This document shows, piece after piece, positions 47,212 to 56,345 of a stretch of DNA of 64,000 nucleotides. The notes beneath the pieces are model-generated. The model worked only from the letters and a program-made list of their open reading frames with translations. It was not told the DNA's origin and did no database searches. The DNA is taken from contig NZ_CP154262.1 of assembly GCF_039529835.1 (NCBI RefSeq), positions 930,001 to 994,000 on the forward strand. Direction: 5' to 3'. The stretch's first letter is position 1; the number at the start of each line of letters is the position of its first letter. The translations under genes were made by a program, and so were the position numbers. Origin of the DNA: Arthrobacter sp. TMP15 (GTDB taxonomy: Bacteria > Actinomycetota > Actinomycetes > Actinomycetales > Micrococcaceae).

Positions 47212-47391
47212 ATGGCGAAAATTAGCGAAAAATTGTTGCCGATACTGCGCTGCCCCGTCACCGGCTCCACCTTGGTGCAAGAAGGCGAGGAGCTCATCAG
47301 TTCCGCGAATGGGCCTGAGGGTAGCCCTCTGCGATACTCCATTGATGAAGGCATTCTTCTGTTGCTGCGGCCAGAACAAACCACGGCGTAA
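47212..47391 (+). CDS. Trm112 family protein
   Basis: A 59-residue zinc-ribbon-like protein: ILRCPVTGSTLVQEGEEL then a hydrophobic C-terminus with YSIDEGILLLLRPEQ, the Trm112/YcaR pattern. Trm112 proteins act as small partners for methyltransferases; bacterial forms often keep only one CP pair, as here. ATG 47212 has a purine-rich site (gaggaatggaag) upstream; ATGs at 47167 and 47185 lie in a duplication. The next gene is ahcY, which removes the S-adenosylhomocysteine that methyltransferases produce. Confidence 0.85.
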   Translation: MAKISEKLLPILRCPVTGSTLVQEGEELISSANGPEGSPLRYSIDEGILLLLRPEQTTA

Positions 47392-47441
47392 TCCTCAGCG
47401 CACCCTGATTGCCGGACTTCGACCCGTAAAGGACATTCCGC

Positions 47442-48935
47442 ATGAGCGCCTCTGAACCAGTGCCACTGACGCCTTCCGAATACAAGGTGGCAGACCTTTT
47501 TCTAGCCGCCGCTGGCCGCCACCAAATTCGCCTAGCGGAGTTTGAAATGCCCGGTCTGATGAGCCTGCGCGAGGAATACAAGGACACCTTGCCACTGCAC
47601 GGTGCCCGCATTGCCGGCTCCTTGCATATGACCGTACAAACAGCTGTGCTCATTGAAACGTTGACGGCCCTGGGCGCCGAGGTTCGCTGGGCCTCCTGCA
47701 ATATCTTCTCCACCCAGGATGAAGCGGCCGCCGCAGTAGTTGTGGGCGGCGGCAGTCCCCAGCGTCCAACAGGGGTCCCGGTCTTCGCCTGGAAAGGCGA
47801 GACTTTGGCCGAGTATTGGTGGACTGCTGAGCAGATTCTGACCTGGCCTGGAGCGGACGCTGACCCCTCCAAGGGTGCGAATATGATCCTTGACGACGGC
47901 GGAGACGCCACCATGCTTGTCCATAAGGGCGCCGCATTCGAGGCAGCCGGAAAAGTTCCGCCTACGTCAGCGGAAGAGTCTGAAGAAGGCGCTGTGTTCC
48001 TCTCGGTTCTGCGTGAGAGCCTCGCTGGCGACCCGCTGAAATGGACACGTATTGCCGCGGAGATCCACGGGGTCACCGAAGAAACTACCACGGGCGTTCA
48101 CAGGCTGTATCAGCTCGCGGCCGAAGGCAAACTGCTTTTCCCGGCCATCAATGTCAATGACTCGGTGACAAAGTCGAAATTCGATAACAAGTATGGGATT
48201 CGGCATTCCTTGCCTGATGGGATCATGCGTGCAACGGATGTGCTTATTGGAGGAAAAGTGGCCGTCGTTTGCGGCTACGGTGACGTTGGCAAGGGGGCAG
48301 CCGAGGCGCTTCGTGGACAGGGCGCTCGGGTCATCGTCACAGAAATCGATCCCATCTGCGCCCTGCAAGCGGCCATGGATGGTTACCAAGTCACAACCCT
48401 GGCCACGGTGCTGACCCACGGCGATATTTTTATCACAACAACCGGCGGCAGAGACATCATCATGGCTGCTGACATGCTCAAAATGAAAAATAAGGCCATT
48501 GTTGGCAACGTGGACCACTTCGATAATGAGATTGACGTGTCAGGCCTGGCCAAGCTCGACGGCGCCGAAAAAGTAGAGATCAAACCGCAAGTCCATGAAT
48601 GGGTCTTCGCCGCAGGATCCGCCGCGGAGCGCTCAATTATTGTCTTATCCGAGGGGCGTTTGCTGAACTTGGGCAATGCCACCGGGCATCCATCGTTCGT
48701 CATGAGCAATTCCTTCACCAACCAGGTCATGGCTCAGATTGAGATCTTTACCAAGTCTAAATCCTCCGAATATGCCAAAGAGGTTTATGTGCTGCCCAAG
48801 ATCCTTGACGAGAAGGTTGCCCGACTGCACCTCGCCGCTCTGGGTGTGCAGCTGAGCGTCCTAAGCGAGGACCAAGCCGCGTATCTGGACCTGGATCCGG
48901 CCGGACCGTACAAGCCCAACCACTACCGATACTAG
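47442..48935 (+). CDS. ahcY: Adenosylhomocysteinase
   Basis: AhcY hydrolyses S-adenosylhomocysteine to homocysteine and adenosine, relieving product inhibition of methyltransferases. The 497-residue protein has the signature [15 protein letters not shown], the catalytic [11 protein letters not shown] lysine block, the NAD loop [20 protein letters not shown], and the terminal [15 protein letters not shown]. The length includes the actinobacterial insertion (about residues 150-190). The 50-bp gap upstream is too small for an SAH riboswitch. It is probably cotranscribed with the MBL gene 6 bases downstream. Confidence 0.96.
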   Translation: MSASEPVPLTPSEYKVADLFLAAAGRHQIRLAEFEMPGLMSLREEYKDTLPLHGARIAGSLHMTVQTAVLIETLTALGAEVRWASCNIFSTQDEAAAAVVVGGGSPQRPTGVPVFAWKGETLAEYWWTAEQILTWPGADADPSKGANMILDDGGDATMLVHKGAAFEAAGKVPPTSAEESEEGAVFLSVLRESLAGDPLKWTRIAAEIHGVTEETTTGVHRLYQLAAEGKLLFPAINVNDSVTKSKFDNKYGIRHSLPDGIMRATDVLIGGKVAVVCGYGDVGKGAAEALRGQGARVIVTEIDPICALQAAMDGYQVTTLATVLTHGDIFITTTGGRDIIMAADMLKMKNKAIVGNVDHFDNEIDVSGLAKLDGAEKVEIKPQVHEWVFAAGSAAERSIIVLSEGRLLNLGNATGHPSFVMSNSFTNQVMAQIEIFTKSKSSEYAKEVYVLPKILDEKVARLHLAALGVQLSVLSEDQAAYLDLDPAGPYKPNHYRY

Positions 48936-48941
48936 GAACTG

Positions 48942-49823
48942 ATGAGCACTCGCTGGGAAGATATTGGAACTCTTGCGCGACGGCGGAGGGCTGAGAACCC
49001 TGGGCCTATGACTCTCGACGGGACGAACTCTTACGTGCTTTCCGCCCCCGAATCCGCCGCTTTGGTGGTAGTTGATCCTGGCCCGCACCTGGACTCTCAC
49101 TTGGCCCAGCTGGCCGCAACCGGTGCGGTAGAGCTGATTCTTATCACCCATCACCATGGCGACCACACCGATGGAAGTGCCGCCCTGCACGAACTCACGG
49201 GAGCGCCCGTGCGCGCGGCCCGCGCGGAGTTTTGCCACAATTCAGAACCCTTGTACGACGGCGAGCTCATCCAGGCGGCGGGCCTCACCATTGAAGTACT
49301 CGCCACCCCAGGTCACACCAGCGACTCAGTGTGTTTCGCCATTTCCGCAGAGTTGCCGCAGCTCCCGGACCAGCCAGCGCACCCGGATCAGCCAGCGCAC
49401 CCGGACCAGCGGACCGAGCAGATGGTGCTCACAGGTGACACGATCCTTGGCAACTCCAGCACTGTCATTTGTTACCCGGATGGAACATTGGCGGACTACC
49501 TCACCACGCTCGCCACGTTGCGCAGCTGGGGCGAAGAAAAGGGCACGGAAGGCAACCCGGTAGCAGGCCTGCCCGGGCACGGACCTGTTTTGGTTGATAT
49601 CTCCGCGGCGGCTCTTGCCTATCAAAACCACAGGGGTGAGCGGATTGCCCAGGTGAGGAACGTCGTCGAATATTTGGCTAAAGAAAACGGGAGCACGCCT
49701 TCAGTTGAGGCGGTAACTGCAGTAGTTTACGGGGACATACCGGCGAATCTGGAGCCCGCCGCGCGGCTCTCTGTGGAAGCACAATTGCACTACATCAAAA
49801 ATGGCGGAACAGTGGGGCTGTAG
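48942..49823 (+). CDS. MBL-fold metallo-hydrolase
   Basis: A 293-residue metallo-beta-lactamase-fold hydrolase with the metal motif THHHGDHTDG at about 67-76, VLATPGHTSDSV and AGLPGHGPVLVD, and a helical C-terminal region like LACTB2 or RNase Z relatives. It starts 6 bases after ahcY. It contains a Pro/Asp/Gln/His tandem repeat (two 6-residue copies, from 18-bp units at 49365-49400) in a surface loop, absent from most relatives. The substrate is not evident; thioesters or RNA are options. Confidence 0.88.
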   Translation: MSTRWEDIGTLARRRRAENPGPMTLDGTNSYVLSAPESAALVVVDPGPHLDSHLAQLAATGAVELILITHHHGDHTDGSAALHELTGAPVRAARAEFCHNSEPLYDGELIQAAGLTIEVLATPGHTSDSVCFAISAELPQLPDQPAHPDQPAHPDQRTEQMVLTGDTILGNSSTVICYPDGTLADYLTTLATLRSWGEEKGTEGNPVAGLPGHGPVLVDISAAALAYQNHRGERIAQVRNVVEYLAKENGSTPSVEAVTAVVYGDIPANLEPAARLSVEAQLHYIKNGGTVGL

Positions 49824-49962
49824 GCGGCAATTGCACCCTGCGACTGGCCCGTGTAGGTGATATAGGCTCGGATCCGTCAGAATATGGCGTAAAATGGAAG
49901 CTGGCGTGCCATGCGCCACTGTTGACGATCGTGGAATATGTCCACCGAATTGGGGAGTTTGC

Positions 49963-51195
49963 ATGGGTGAGTTGGAAGAGAGCCGGACGCCCCGCCGTGG
50001 GTGGCGGATCGCGCTGGTCTCCTTGGTCGTTTTTGGACTTGCAACGGGCGTTGCTGGTTGTACAACACCAACGGGCGCTCCTGCTCCTGCGCCATCGACA
50101 AGCGCCCAAGCCTCTCCCACACCTACCGTGGCGGCTGAACCAGCCACGGTAGTGCTGACTCCTGAAAAGGACGCAACGTTCGTCAACCCGGTCTCGGAAG
50201 TCTTGGCCGTGGTAGATAACGGCACAGTTTATAACGCTGTCCTGAAGGAAACCGCCACCGGTGAGGTCATCGATGGGGAGCGAGATCCCAGCGGCAGCAA
50301 GTGGTCTTCAAAGACTCCGCTTAAGTTCGACACCGCTTACACCCTTGACGTTACAGTCGTTAATCCGGAGGGCGATCAGAGCAACCGAGTGAGCACCTTC
50401 AACACTGTTCCTGCATCACACGAGGCCGACGCGATCCTGTATCCGGGAGCCGGCTCAACGGTGGGCGTTGGGCAGCCGCTGGAATTCAATTTCAGCGAAC
50501 CGGTGGCGAACAAGGAAGCCGTCGAGAACGCTATTAAGATCACCACCAGCACTGGCCAAGTAGGGGCTTTTAGGTGGTACACGGATCAGATGGTTCGTTA
50601 CCGTGCGGCCGATTATTGGCCCGCCAACTCACAAGTCAATGTTGATATGAAGTTGCTGGGGATCGACATTGGCAATGGGATGATCGCCAACTTCAACAAA
50701 AACTACAACGTCAACATCGGCAACAAGGTGGTGATGGAGGCTGACGCAGCCAATATGAGCGTGAGCATCCTGGTCAATGACCAGGTTGCACGGACTTTTA
50801 GCGCTACTTTGGGTGATACCGAATTCCCCTCAGCCTCCGGGTACATAGTGATCACAGCCGATAAACAAAGGTATGCAACTTTCAAGGCTGCAAGCATTGG
50901 CTTGAAGCCAGGGGACCCGGGTGATTACGGCTCAGTCGATGTTGAATTCGCCACCCGCTTGTCAAAGAGTGGTATTTTCATCCACCAGGCCACCGCATCC
51001 GCCATGCCCTATCTTGGGGTTGCAAACCTCTCACACGGCTGCATTGGCCTATCCGCTGAGGGTGCAGGCTGGGTGTTCCAAAACATGCGGGCCGGGGACC
51101 TGGTCCACACCGTGGGCACACCGAATGAAACTATTGCACCTACCGACGGGTTCGGAGACTGGAACATCCCATTTGAGCAGTACGCCTCTCGCTGA
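49963..51195 (+). CDS. L,D-transpeptidase lipoprotein with Ig-like domains
   Basis: A 410-residue secreted protein. The N-terminus has a basic stretch, a hydrophobic core and a lipobox VAGC with the acylated cysteine near residue 33, so it is anchored outside the membrane. Two Ig-like regions follow (about 60-270), then the YkuD catalytic domain with HQATASAMPYLGVANLSHGC, giving the His and the Ser-His-Gly-Cys nucleophile site. These enzymes make 3-3 peptidoglycan cross-links or attach proteins. ATG 49963 has GGGGAG at 6 nt; an open frame from 49894 lacks one. Confidence 0.92.
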   Translation: MGELEESRTPRRGWRIALVSLVVFGLATGVAGCTTPTGAPAPAPSTSAQASPTPTVAAEPATVVLTPEKDATFVNPVSEVLAVVDNGTVYNAVLKETATGEVIDGERDPSGSKWSSKTPLKFDTAYTLDVTVVNPEGDQSNRVSTFNTVPASHEADAILYPGAGSTVGVGQPLEFNFSEPVANKEAVENAIKITTSTGQVGAFRWYTDQMVRYRAADYWPANSQVNVDMKLLGIDIGNGMIANFNKNYNVNIGNKVVMEADAANMSVSILVNDQVARTFSATLGDTEFPSASGYIVITADKQRYATFKAASIGLKPGDPGDYGSVDVEFATRLSKSGIFIHQATASAMPYLGVANLSHGCIGLSAEGAGWVFQNMRAGDLVHTVGTPNETIAPTDGFGDWNIPFEQYASR

Positions 51196-51232
51196 GCGCA
51201 AAAAGCTCAAGTGAGCCTCCCGGCACGCAGTT

Positions 51233-52033
51233 CTAGTGGCGCACACCGTGGCGTTGTAGCCGGGCACGCACTGTGCTTGCCCTCTGGGCAGCTAGTGTCA
51301 TTCGTTTAAATTCGCGGTCCCGGCGCTCAGCAATCAAGGACGATAAAAAGACTCTTGGGTCGGTTCCCGGGGCCGGCAGCGGGGCCACATAACGGCTTGC
51401 CTCCTCCGCCAATTCCACGCCAAGACTATGGCGTGAGGAGGTAGCCATGGCCGCTCCCTGGCTTAGATACATGGAGATACGCCGCGCTAGCGTGTCGGGG
51501 AGGCGGCCAATATCTGATAGAGCTGCCCATTGAGCCAGTTCAGGTGCCACCGCCACTTGCAGTGGCACGGTCTTTGGCGAACGGTCACGGATGGCGTAAG
51601 TCCCGGCCAGCATGTCGCCCAAGCGTTTGGATTTTTCGTTGAAAAGCGACACAAGGCAAGCGAGTGAACCTAGCGTCATATAAATCTCCAACACAGCCAA
51701 AAGCGCACGGATCATGGCATGACGGAAACGGATGGATCCGCCGTCGTCCCGCACTATGCGCAGGCCCATGGCAAGCTTCCCCAGCGACTTCCCGCGGCTG
51801 AGGGTCTCAACTGTGATGGGCACAATCACAAGCAGGGTCACTACCAGCACCAAGACGATTGCTCGGAGCGCGGCAAAATCAACCAGAAACGGTAGCGCGC
51901 CAAGAAGTAGCACCAGCCCCAAACCAACTATGAGCGTGACCGTAACGTCGATGGCCGTGGCGAGGGAGCGGGCAGCAAAAGTTGCGGGCCGAAGCTCGAG
52001 GACAACGGCTTCACCGGTGATAATTGCGGACAT
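51233..52033 (-). CDS. RDD-family membrane protein
   Basis: A 266-residue protein with the RDD pattern: ARSLATAIDVTVTLIV in the first span, a second pair of spans near 53-73, SLGKLAMGLRIVRDDGGSIRFRHA after it, and KRLGDMLAGTYAI. The C-terminal 100 residues are soluble. RDD proteins may be sodium/proton antiporters or envelope factors. The gene is divergent from SpoIIM, with both promoters in a 50-bp spacer, a conserved actinobacterial pairing. Confidence 0.9.
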   Translation of the reverse strand: MSAIITGEAVVLELRPATFAARSLATAIDVTVTLIVGLGLVLLLGALPFLVDFAALRAIVLVLVVTLLVIVPITVETLSRGKSLGKLAMGLRIVRDDGGSIRFRHAMIRALLAVLEIYMTLGSLACLVSLFNEKSKRLGDMLAGTYAIRDRSPKTVPLQVAVAPELAQWAALSDIGRLPDTLARRISMYLSQGAAMATSSRHSLGVELAEEASRYVAPLPAPGTDPRVFLSSLIAERRDREFKRMTLAAQRASTVRARLQRHGVRH

Positions 52034-52039
52034 AAAAAC

Positions 52040-52076
52040 AGTCTATCCACGCTGTGGGCTCTGCGAGCGATAGGCT
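52040..52076. promoter_or_regulatory. Back-to-back -10 elements for the RDD and SpoIIM genes
   Basis: Minus-strand TAGACT (52040-52045) ends 6 nt before the RDD ATG at 52033. Plus-strand TAGGCT (52071-52076) ends 7 nt before the SpoIIM ATG at 52084. Both genes should be leaderless and share the 25 bp between them for any regulator. Confidence 0.5.
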
Positions 52077-52083
52077 GGGTCGG

Positions 52084-53076
52084 ATGGACATGGATGCCTA
52101 TACAACAGTGCACGCCCCGCAGTGGGAGCGCCTGAAAGTGCTTGCCCGAAAACGGCGCCTGAGCGGTGCTGAGGCCGAGGAGTTGTTGGAGCTTTACCAA
52201 AGCGTCTCAGCTCAGCTTTCACTGATCCGCTCGGTGGCGGCGGAGAGCGCACTGTCGGCGTCGTTATCGGCCACTCTGGCCAATGCGCGGACTCGTTTCA
52301 CGGGCGCAAAATCGAACTTCTTCGTAGATACAGCCCGCTTTTTTGTCATCTCCTTGCCAGCTGCTTTTTACCGGCTGCGGTGGCTGACACTGATCGTTGG
52401 TGCGGTCTTTGTCCTCATAGGCTCGCTGTTTGCGCTGTGGACCGCGGGAAATCCTGGCGTGATGGCGGCTTTGGGCAGTGATCGCCAGCTTCAACAGTTG
52501 GTTGATAAAGACTTTGTGAACTACTACTCGGAGAACCCCGCTGCCTCATTTGCGGGGGCCGTGTGGACCAACAATGCGTGGATTGCCGCCCAGTGTGTGG
52601 CGTTTGGCATCACCGGAGTCTTCATCCCGTACTCAATTTTCATGAACGCCCAGAGCATTGGCATGAGCGCGGGCGTCATGTTCGCCTTTGACCGCGGGGA
52701 TGTGTTCTTCAGCTATATTTTGCCGCACGGGTTGATGGAGCTGACGTCAATCTTTATCGCCGCCGCGGCCGGGCTGCGGATCTTTTGGTCCTGGGTGAGT
52801 CCGGGCCCGCGGACCAGGCTGGATTCGCTGGCGAAGGAGGGGCGTTCGCTGATCACGGTTGCTGCGGGCCTGGTGCTGGTGCTGTTTGTCTCGGGCCTGG
52901 TGGAAGCGTACGTCACCCCCAGCTCCCTGCCGGTCTGGGCTAAAATCGCCATTGGCGCGCTGGTCCTTGCCGCGTACTGGGCCTACACGCTGATCCTTGG
53001 TGGCCGGGCTGTGCGGGCGGGGGAGAGCGGTGACCTTGACGCGGACGACGCCGGAGCCTCCGTGCGCTCAGTCTGA
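52084..53076 (+). CDS. Stage II sporulation protein M-like membrane protein
   Basis: A 330-residue protein of the SpoIIM/DUF95 family with about five to six spans. The soluble N-terminal 90 residues are helical (LARKRRLSGAEAEELLELYQ), followed by FFVISLPAAFYRLRWLTLIV and the family block GITGVFIPYSIFMNAQSIGMSAG and LPHGLMELTSIFIAAAAGLR. Non-sporulating actinobacteria use this family in an unknown envelope role, with RDD, DUF58 and TgpA genes. DUF58 and TgpA genes are present 8-11 kb downstream. The start is ATG 52084. Confidence 0.9.
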   Translation: MDMDAYTTVHAPQWERLKVLARKRRLSGAEAEELLELYQSVSAQLSLIRSVAAESALSASLSATLANARTRFTGAKSNFFVDTARFFVISLPAAFYRLRWLTLIVGAVFVLIGSLFALWTAGNPGVMAALGSDRQLQQLVDKDFVNYYSENPAASFAGAVWTNNAWIAAQCVAFGITGVFIPYSIFMNAQSIGMSAGVMFAFDRGDVFFSYILPHGLMELTSIFIAAAAGLRIFWSWVSPGPRTRLDSLAKEGRSLITVAAGLVLVLFVSGLVEAYVTPSSLPVWAKIAIGALVLAAYWAYTLILGGRAVRAGESGDLDADDAGASVRSV

Positions 53077-53137
53077 GACTTGCGCTGTTGCCCGCCGGCC
53101 CCTCCCACAGACTGCGAATTGGGTGGAGTATGGGTGT

Positions 53138-54001
53138 ATGGATCTTCAGGCAGCGAAAAGTGAAGAGGATGGGCAGCCCACAGAGCAGCCACCTAAACTT
53201 TATCTGCCGCCCCACCCCTATAGAAGGTTCGTGGCCGTTGGCGATTCCTTTACCGAGGGGATTGATGATCCGCAGCCAAACAGCCCAGGTGATTACCGGG
53301 GTTGGGCTGATCGTGTGGCCGAAGAACTCAGCGTGGGAGTACCTGAATTCGCTTACGCCAACCTGGCAGTTCGCGGGCAGGTGCTTCAAGAGGTTCTTGA
53401 TTCTCAAATAGGCCAGGCATTGGCATTGAAACCGGATCTGGTTTCTCTTCAGGCTGGTGGCAATGACCTTTTGCATGCGGGCGCCGATCCCGATAAGTTG
53501 GCAGAAATTTTGGCCGGAGCCGTGGGACTTTTAAAAGGTCAGGGTATGCAGGTACTTATATTTGTTGGCCCTGACTCGGGTCGGTCCACGGTACTGGGAC
53601 AGTTCCGCACAAAGATCGCCGTATATAACGAGAACTTGCGTGGTATTGCCAAACACTACGACGCCGTGATTGCCGACTTGTGGGCCATGACTGAGCTACA
53701 TGATCCACGAATGTGGAGCCGGGATCGGCTGCACCCGTCCTCCTTGGGACATCACGCGGTGGCAGCCATGGTGCTTGAAACGCTCAACGTGCCACATTCG
53801 TTGATGCCGCTGCTGCCCAAGCCGTTGCCGGAGAAAAGGTGGCGCGAGGCCCGTGCCGGCGATGTGCTTTGGGCACGCGAATATCTTATGCCCTGGGTCA
53901 TTGGCAGTATCCGCCACCAATCACCGAGCAGCGGATTCTCAGCCAAACGTCCCATCCCGTTGGGCATTGACCACGAGCCACCGTCAGAACCGCCTGTGTA
54001 G
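53138..54001 (+). CDS. SGNH/GDSL hydrolase
   Basis: A 287-residue esterase-fold protein. All four blocks are present: VGDSFTEGIDD (Ser), LAVRGQVL (Gly), SLQAGGNDLL (Asn), and SRDRLHPSSLGH (Asp/His). There is no signal peptide, so it is cytosolic. ATG 53138 has GGTGGAG at 9 nt; the open frame to 52997 overlaps the SpoIIM gene. The natural substrate is unknown; lipid or sugar deacylation is typical of the family. Confidence 0.9.
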   Translation: MDLQAAKSEEDGQPTEQPPKLYLPPHPYRRFVAVGDSFTEGIDDPQPNSPGDYRGWADRVAEELSVGVPEFAYANLAVRGQVLQEVLDSQIGQALALKPDLVSLQAGGNDLLHAGADPDKLAEILAGAVGLLKGQGMQVLIFVGPDSGRSTVLGQFRTKIAVYNENLRGIAKHYDAVIADLWAMTELHDPRMWSRDRLHPSSLGHHAVAAMVLETLNVPHSLMPLLPKPLPEKRWREARAGDVLWAREYLMPWVIGSIRHQSPSSGFSAKRPIPLGIDHEPPSEPPV

Positions 54002-54099
54002 TGGAACAGGCTCGCCAACGCGGGGAACAAACTTTCTTGACGCCTGGGACGGATCTCCCCACTCCTCAGCGGGCACGGTGTGTGATGAAACGACTGTGT

Positions 54100-54142
54100 G
54101 ATGCAACAACTGGGATGCAACAACTGGGATGCAACAACATGG
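54100..54142 (+). repeat. 14-bp tandem repeat
   Basis: gatgcaacaactgg is repeated at 54100-54113 and 54114-54127, with a third slightly changed copy at 54128-54142. It lies in the 280-bp gap between the SGNH and TIGR01906 genes; no gene is visible there. Confidence 0.85.
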
Positions 54143-54281
54143 GAGCCGGCGGGCTCCAAGGCAAGGTCCCACCCAAAGCACGCTGATTTGCTGTGCTTGA
54201 ACTGGACATCTGGTGACATTTTGGCATCGACGCGGGGTGGCAGTGCCACGACGTGCGGCCCGGCCGGTATCCTTTCGACTT

Positions 54282-55451
54282 GTGACCGAGAATTCAAAGC
54301 CCCAGGACTCAGCCCACAACGCTGCACCGAAAACGACTCCGTCGGAGCGTGTTGGCGAACCTGCCAGCAAGGTGGAAATAGCGGATGCCACAGGGACTGC
54401 TGAAACAGCGGCCGTGGCTGATACCGCTGCGACAGCTGGGCCTTCTATTGTCACGCAAAAGGGCGGTCCGCGCCGAGCAGCTTCGTTACCGGATTCGGGC
54501 TCCTCATCCTCACGTGCTTCCAGTACCAAGATCAGGGTCGACGACGCGGCCGAGCCCATGCGGGCGGCTGGTAGGCTACCGCGGTTACCCAGTGATGACG
54601 AGATTGCCGCGGACCTGACACAGGACAGCAACGAGGTGGATACAAGTGCTGACCTCGAGGCAGCCCCCAACAGCATGACCACGGCGCGTACGCGGACGCA
54701 GGAGATGGCCAAGCGACAGGCCGCCATGGATAGGGCCGCCAACACCAAACCGGTGTTGACACGCGTTTTTCAGGTGTTGATCGCGGTGTTTTATCCGATC
54801 GTTTTGCTTGTTCTCTCAATACGGTTGGTCACCTCCTCAGTCTTTCTCTGGGTTGAGTATCACCGCCCGGGTTTCCCTGCCGATTCTTTTGGTTTCAGCA
54901 CTGAGGACCGGATGACCTACGGTTCCTACACCATCGATTATTTGCTTAATTTTTCCCCACCGCGGTACTTGGGTGACCTTGTCAATAACCTTGGCAATCC
55001 CTTGTTCCTGACAAGAGAGGTTGGCCATATGGCCGATGTCAAGGGTGTCATTGTCATGGCGTTCTTGGCCGGTCTTGTCCTGGCGGTGATCATGATCATC
55101 GGCATGGTGTACCTTGCCGGACGCAGTGTTGGCGGGATTCGGCGTGCCCTGTTTGCCGGCTCCATTGCAACGCTGGCCTTGATACTGGCTCTGGGTGTAC
55201 TTGCTGTGACCGGTTGGGAACAGTTCTTCACAGAGTTCCACCGAATATTCTTTGCCGACGGCACCTGGACTTTCTATACCGATGACACATTGATCCGATT
55301 GTTCCCAAGCCAGTTCTGGATGGACGCGGGCATATTTATCGGAGTATTTGTTCTGGTTGTCTCCTCTTTGACCTTGGCTTTCACCTGGCCCACCAAGGAC
55401 CGCCGCTTAGCCGTGGGTGCGGCCCAACGGCCGGGCCGGCGCTCAGTCTAG
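54282..55451 (+). CDS. TIGR01906/DUF1461 family integral membrane protein
   Basis: A 389-residue protein. The first 155 residues are hydrophilic, Ser/Thr/Ala-rich and probably disordered. Then come the TIGR01906 domain with a first span (VLIAVFYPIVLLVLSIRLV), the outer loop FSTEDRMTYGSYTIDYLLNF, three more spans, and the FFTEFHRIFFADGTWTF block. I prefer GTG 54282, which has TATCCT 8 nt upstream; the frame is open to 54213. The function is unknown. Confidence 0.83.
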   Translation: MTENSKPQDSAHNAAPKTTPSERVGEPASKVEIADATGTAETAAVADTAATAGPSIVTQKGGPRRAASLPDSGSSSSRASSTKIRVDDAAEPMRAAGRLPRLPSDDEIAADLTQDSNEVDTSADLEAAPNSMTTARTRTQEMAKRQAAMDRAANTKPVLTRVFQVLIAVFYPIVLLVLSIRLVTSSVFLWVEYHRPGFPADSFGFSTEDRMTYGSYTIDYLLNFSPPRYLGDLVNNLGNPLFLTREVGHMADVKGVIVMAFLAGLVLAVIMIIGMVYLAGRSVGGIRRALFAGSIATLALILALGVLAVTGWEQFFTEFHRIFFADGTWTFYTDDTLIRLFPSQFWMDAGIFIGVFVLVVSSLTLAFTWPTKDRRLAVGAAQRPGRRSV

Positions 55452-55461
55452 GGCCAGGGAT

Positions 55462-56271
55462 ATGAGCCGGGGTGCGCTCAGCGCCGTTGACTGGGTTCGG
55501 GAGCTTCCGCGAGGGGCTCGAATCCATTGGGATGAACTTGAAGCGCACGTTTTCCGTGAGCATCGGGCAGTTCTTTCGCTTCTGGGGCCTGCGGCGGATG
55601 AGGTACGGATGCAGGGGCGAGCGTTTGGGATCGTCTCCGGACTGGTCATTGCCATTTCGTGCCTTATTGGTCTTGCCATCATGTGGGCACCGATTTGGGG
55701 CCTTGCGACGCTTGCGGGGGATCCTTTCGGCGTAGAGGACGTTGACGGGGCGCAGGCAATTCCCGTCGCAGGTGTGGCCATGATCGTGAGCACCCTAGTC
55801 CAGCTGGGAACACTTCTTCGGCGTGCGTTGCGCAATGGTGTCGGTGGTGCTGATGATAAAAGTATTGCGGGGGGAACCATCATTCTTGGCGTGCTGACCC
55901 TGGCTGGAATACTGACAATTGGAGTACGTCAACAGCCTCCCGCTTGGGAAATTTGGTTGGTTCCAACAATCCTTACCATCGTCTTAGCAGTCCTGATCAA
56001 CTTTCTCTCCAATGACTTACATGAGTCACCTGGACCGTTCGCAAAGCGTGCCCCGCAGTCCCTGGAAAGTGACTTTATCTGGACCGAAAACATGCGTGTG
56101 GCTGTTGCCTCGCTGCCACAAACAGCTCAGGAATCACTCCGCGCTGACCTACACAAGGCCATCGATATTTTGCGGATGCAAGGCACTATCAGCCCGGAAC
56201 TTTCCGCGCAGGCCATGGCGGCGGAACTTGGCATGCTTCATCATTGCCTGCCACGCCTCGACCCGCGGTAG
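55462..56271 (+). CDS. Conserved hypothetical membrane protein
   Basis: A 269-residue protein with about four spans between residues 56 and 180, a soluble N-terminus with a helical motif (LPRGARIHWDELEAHVFREH) and a helical C-terminal domain (SLPQTAQESLRADLHKAID). I do not recognise a family. ATG 55462 follows the previous stop by 10 bases, so it is likely cotranscribed with the TIGR01906 gene. It converges on pmt. Confidence 0.7.
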   Translation: MSRGALSAVDWVRELPRGARIHWDELEAHVFREHRAVLSLLGPAADEVRMQGRAFGIVSGLVIAISCLIGLAIMWAPIWGLATLAGDPFGVEDVDGAQAIPVAGVAMIVSTLVQLGTLLRRALRNGVGGADDKSIAGGTIILGVLTLAGILTIGVRQQPPAWEIWLVPTILTIVLAVLINFLSNDLHESPGPFAKRAPQSLESDFIWTENMRVAVASLPQTAQESLRADLHKAIDILRMQGTISPELSAQAMAAELGMLHHCLPRLDPR

Positions 56272-56280
56272 CCAGCTCCC

Positions 56281-56345
56281 TGCTGGACCCTGCTGGACCC
56301 TGCTGGATACGGCTAGATCCAGTTCGGTCCAGTTAGATCCAGCTG
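56281..56345. repeat. 10-bp periodic repeat at the end of pmt
   Basis: tgctggaccc at 56281-56290 and 56291-56300, then tgctggatac. The region continues as its own inverse (agatccag, ggtccag, agatccag at about 56315-56342). The minus-strand reading is decamers of the ctggatcta type, and the pmt stop codon (56333-56335) lies inside. Confidence 0.75.

Noticed and set aside
47392-47441. SAH riboswitch before ahcY
   Set aside because: Only 50 bases separate the genes and they show no SAH-motif stem pattern.
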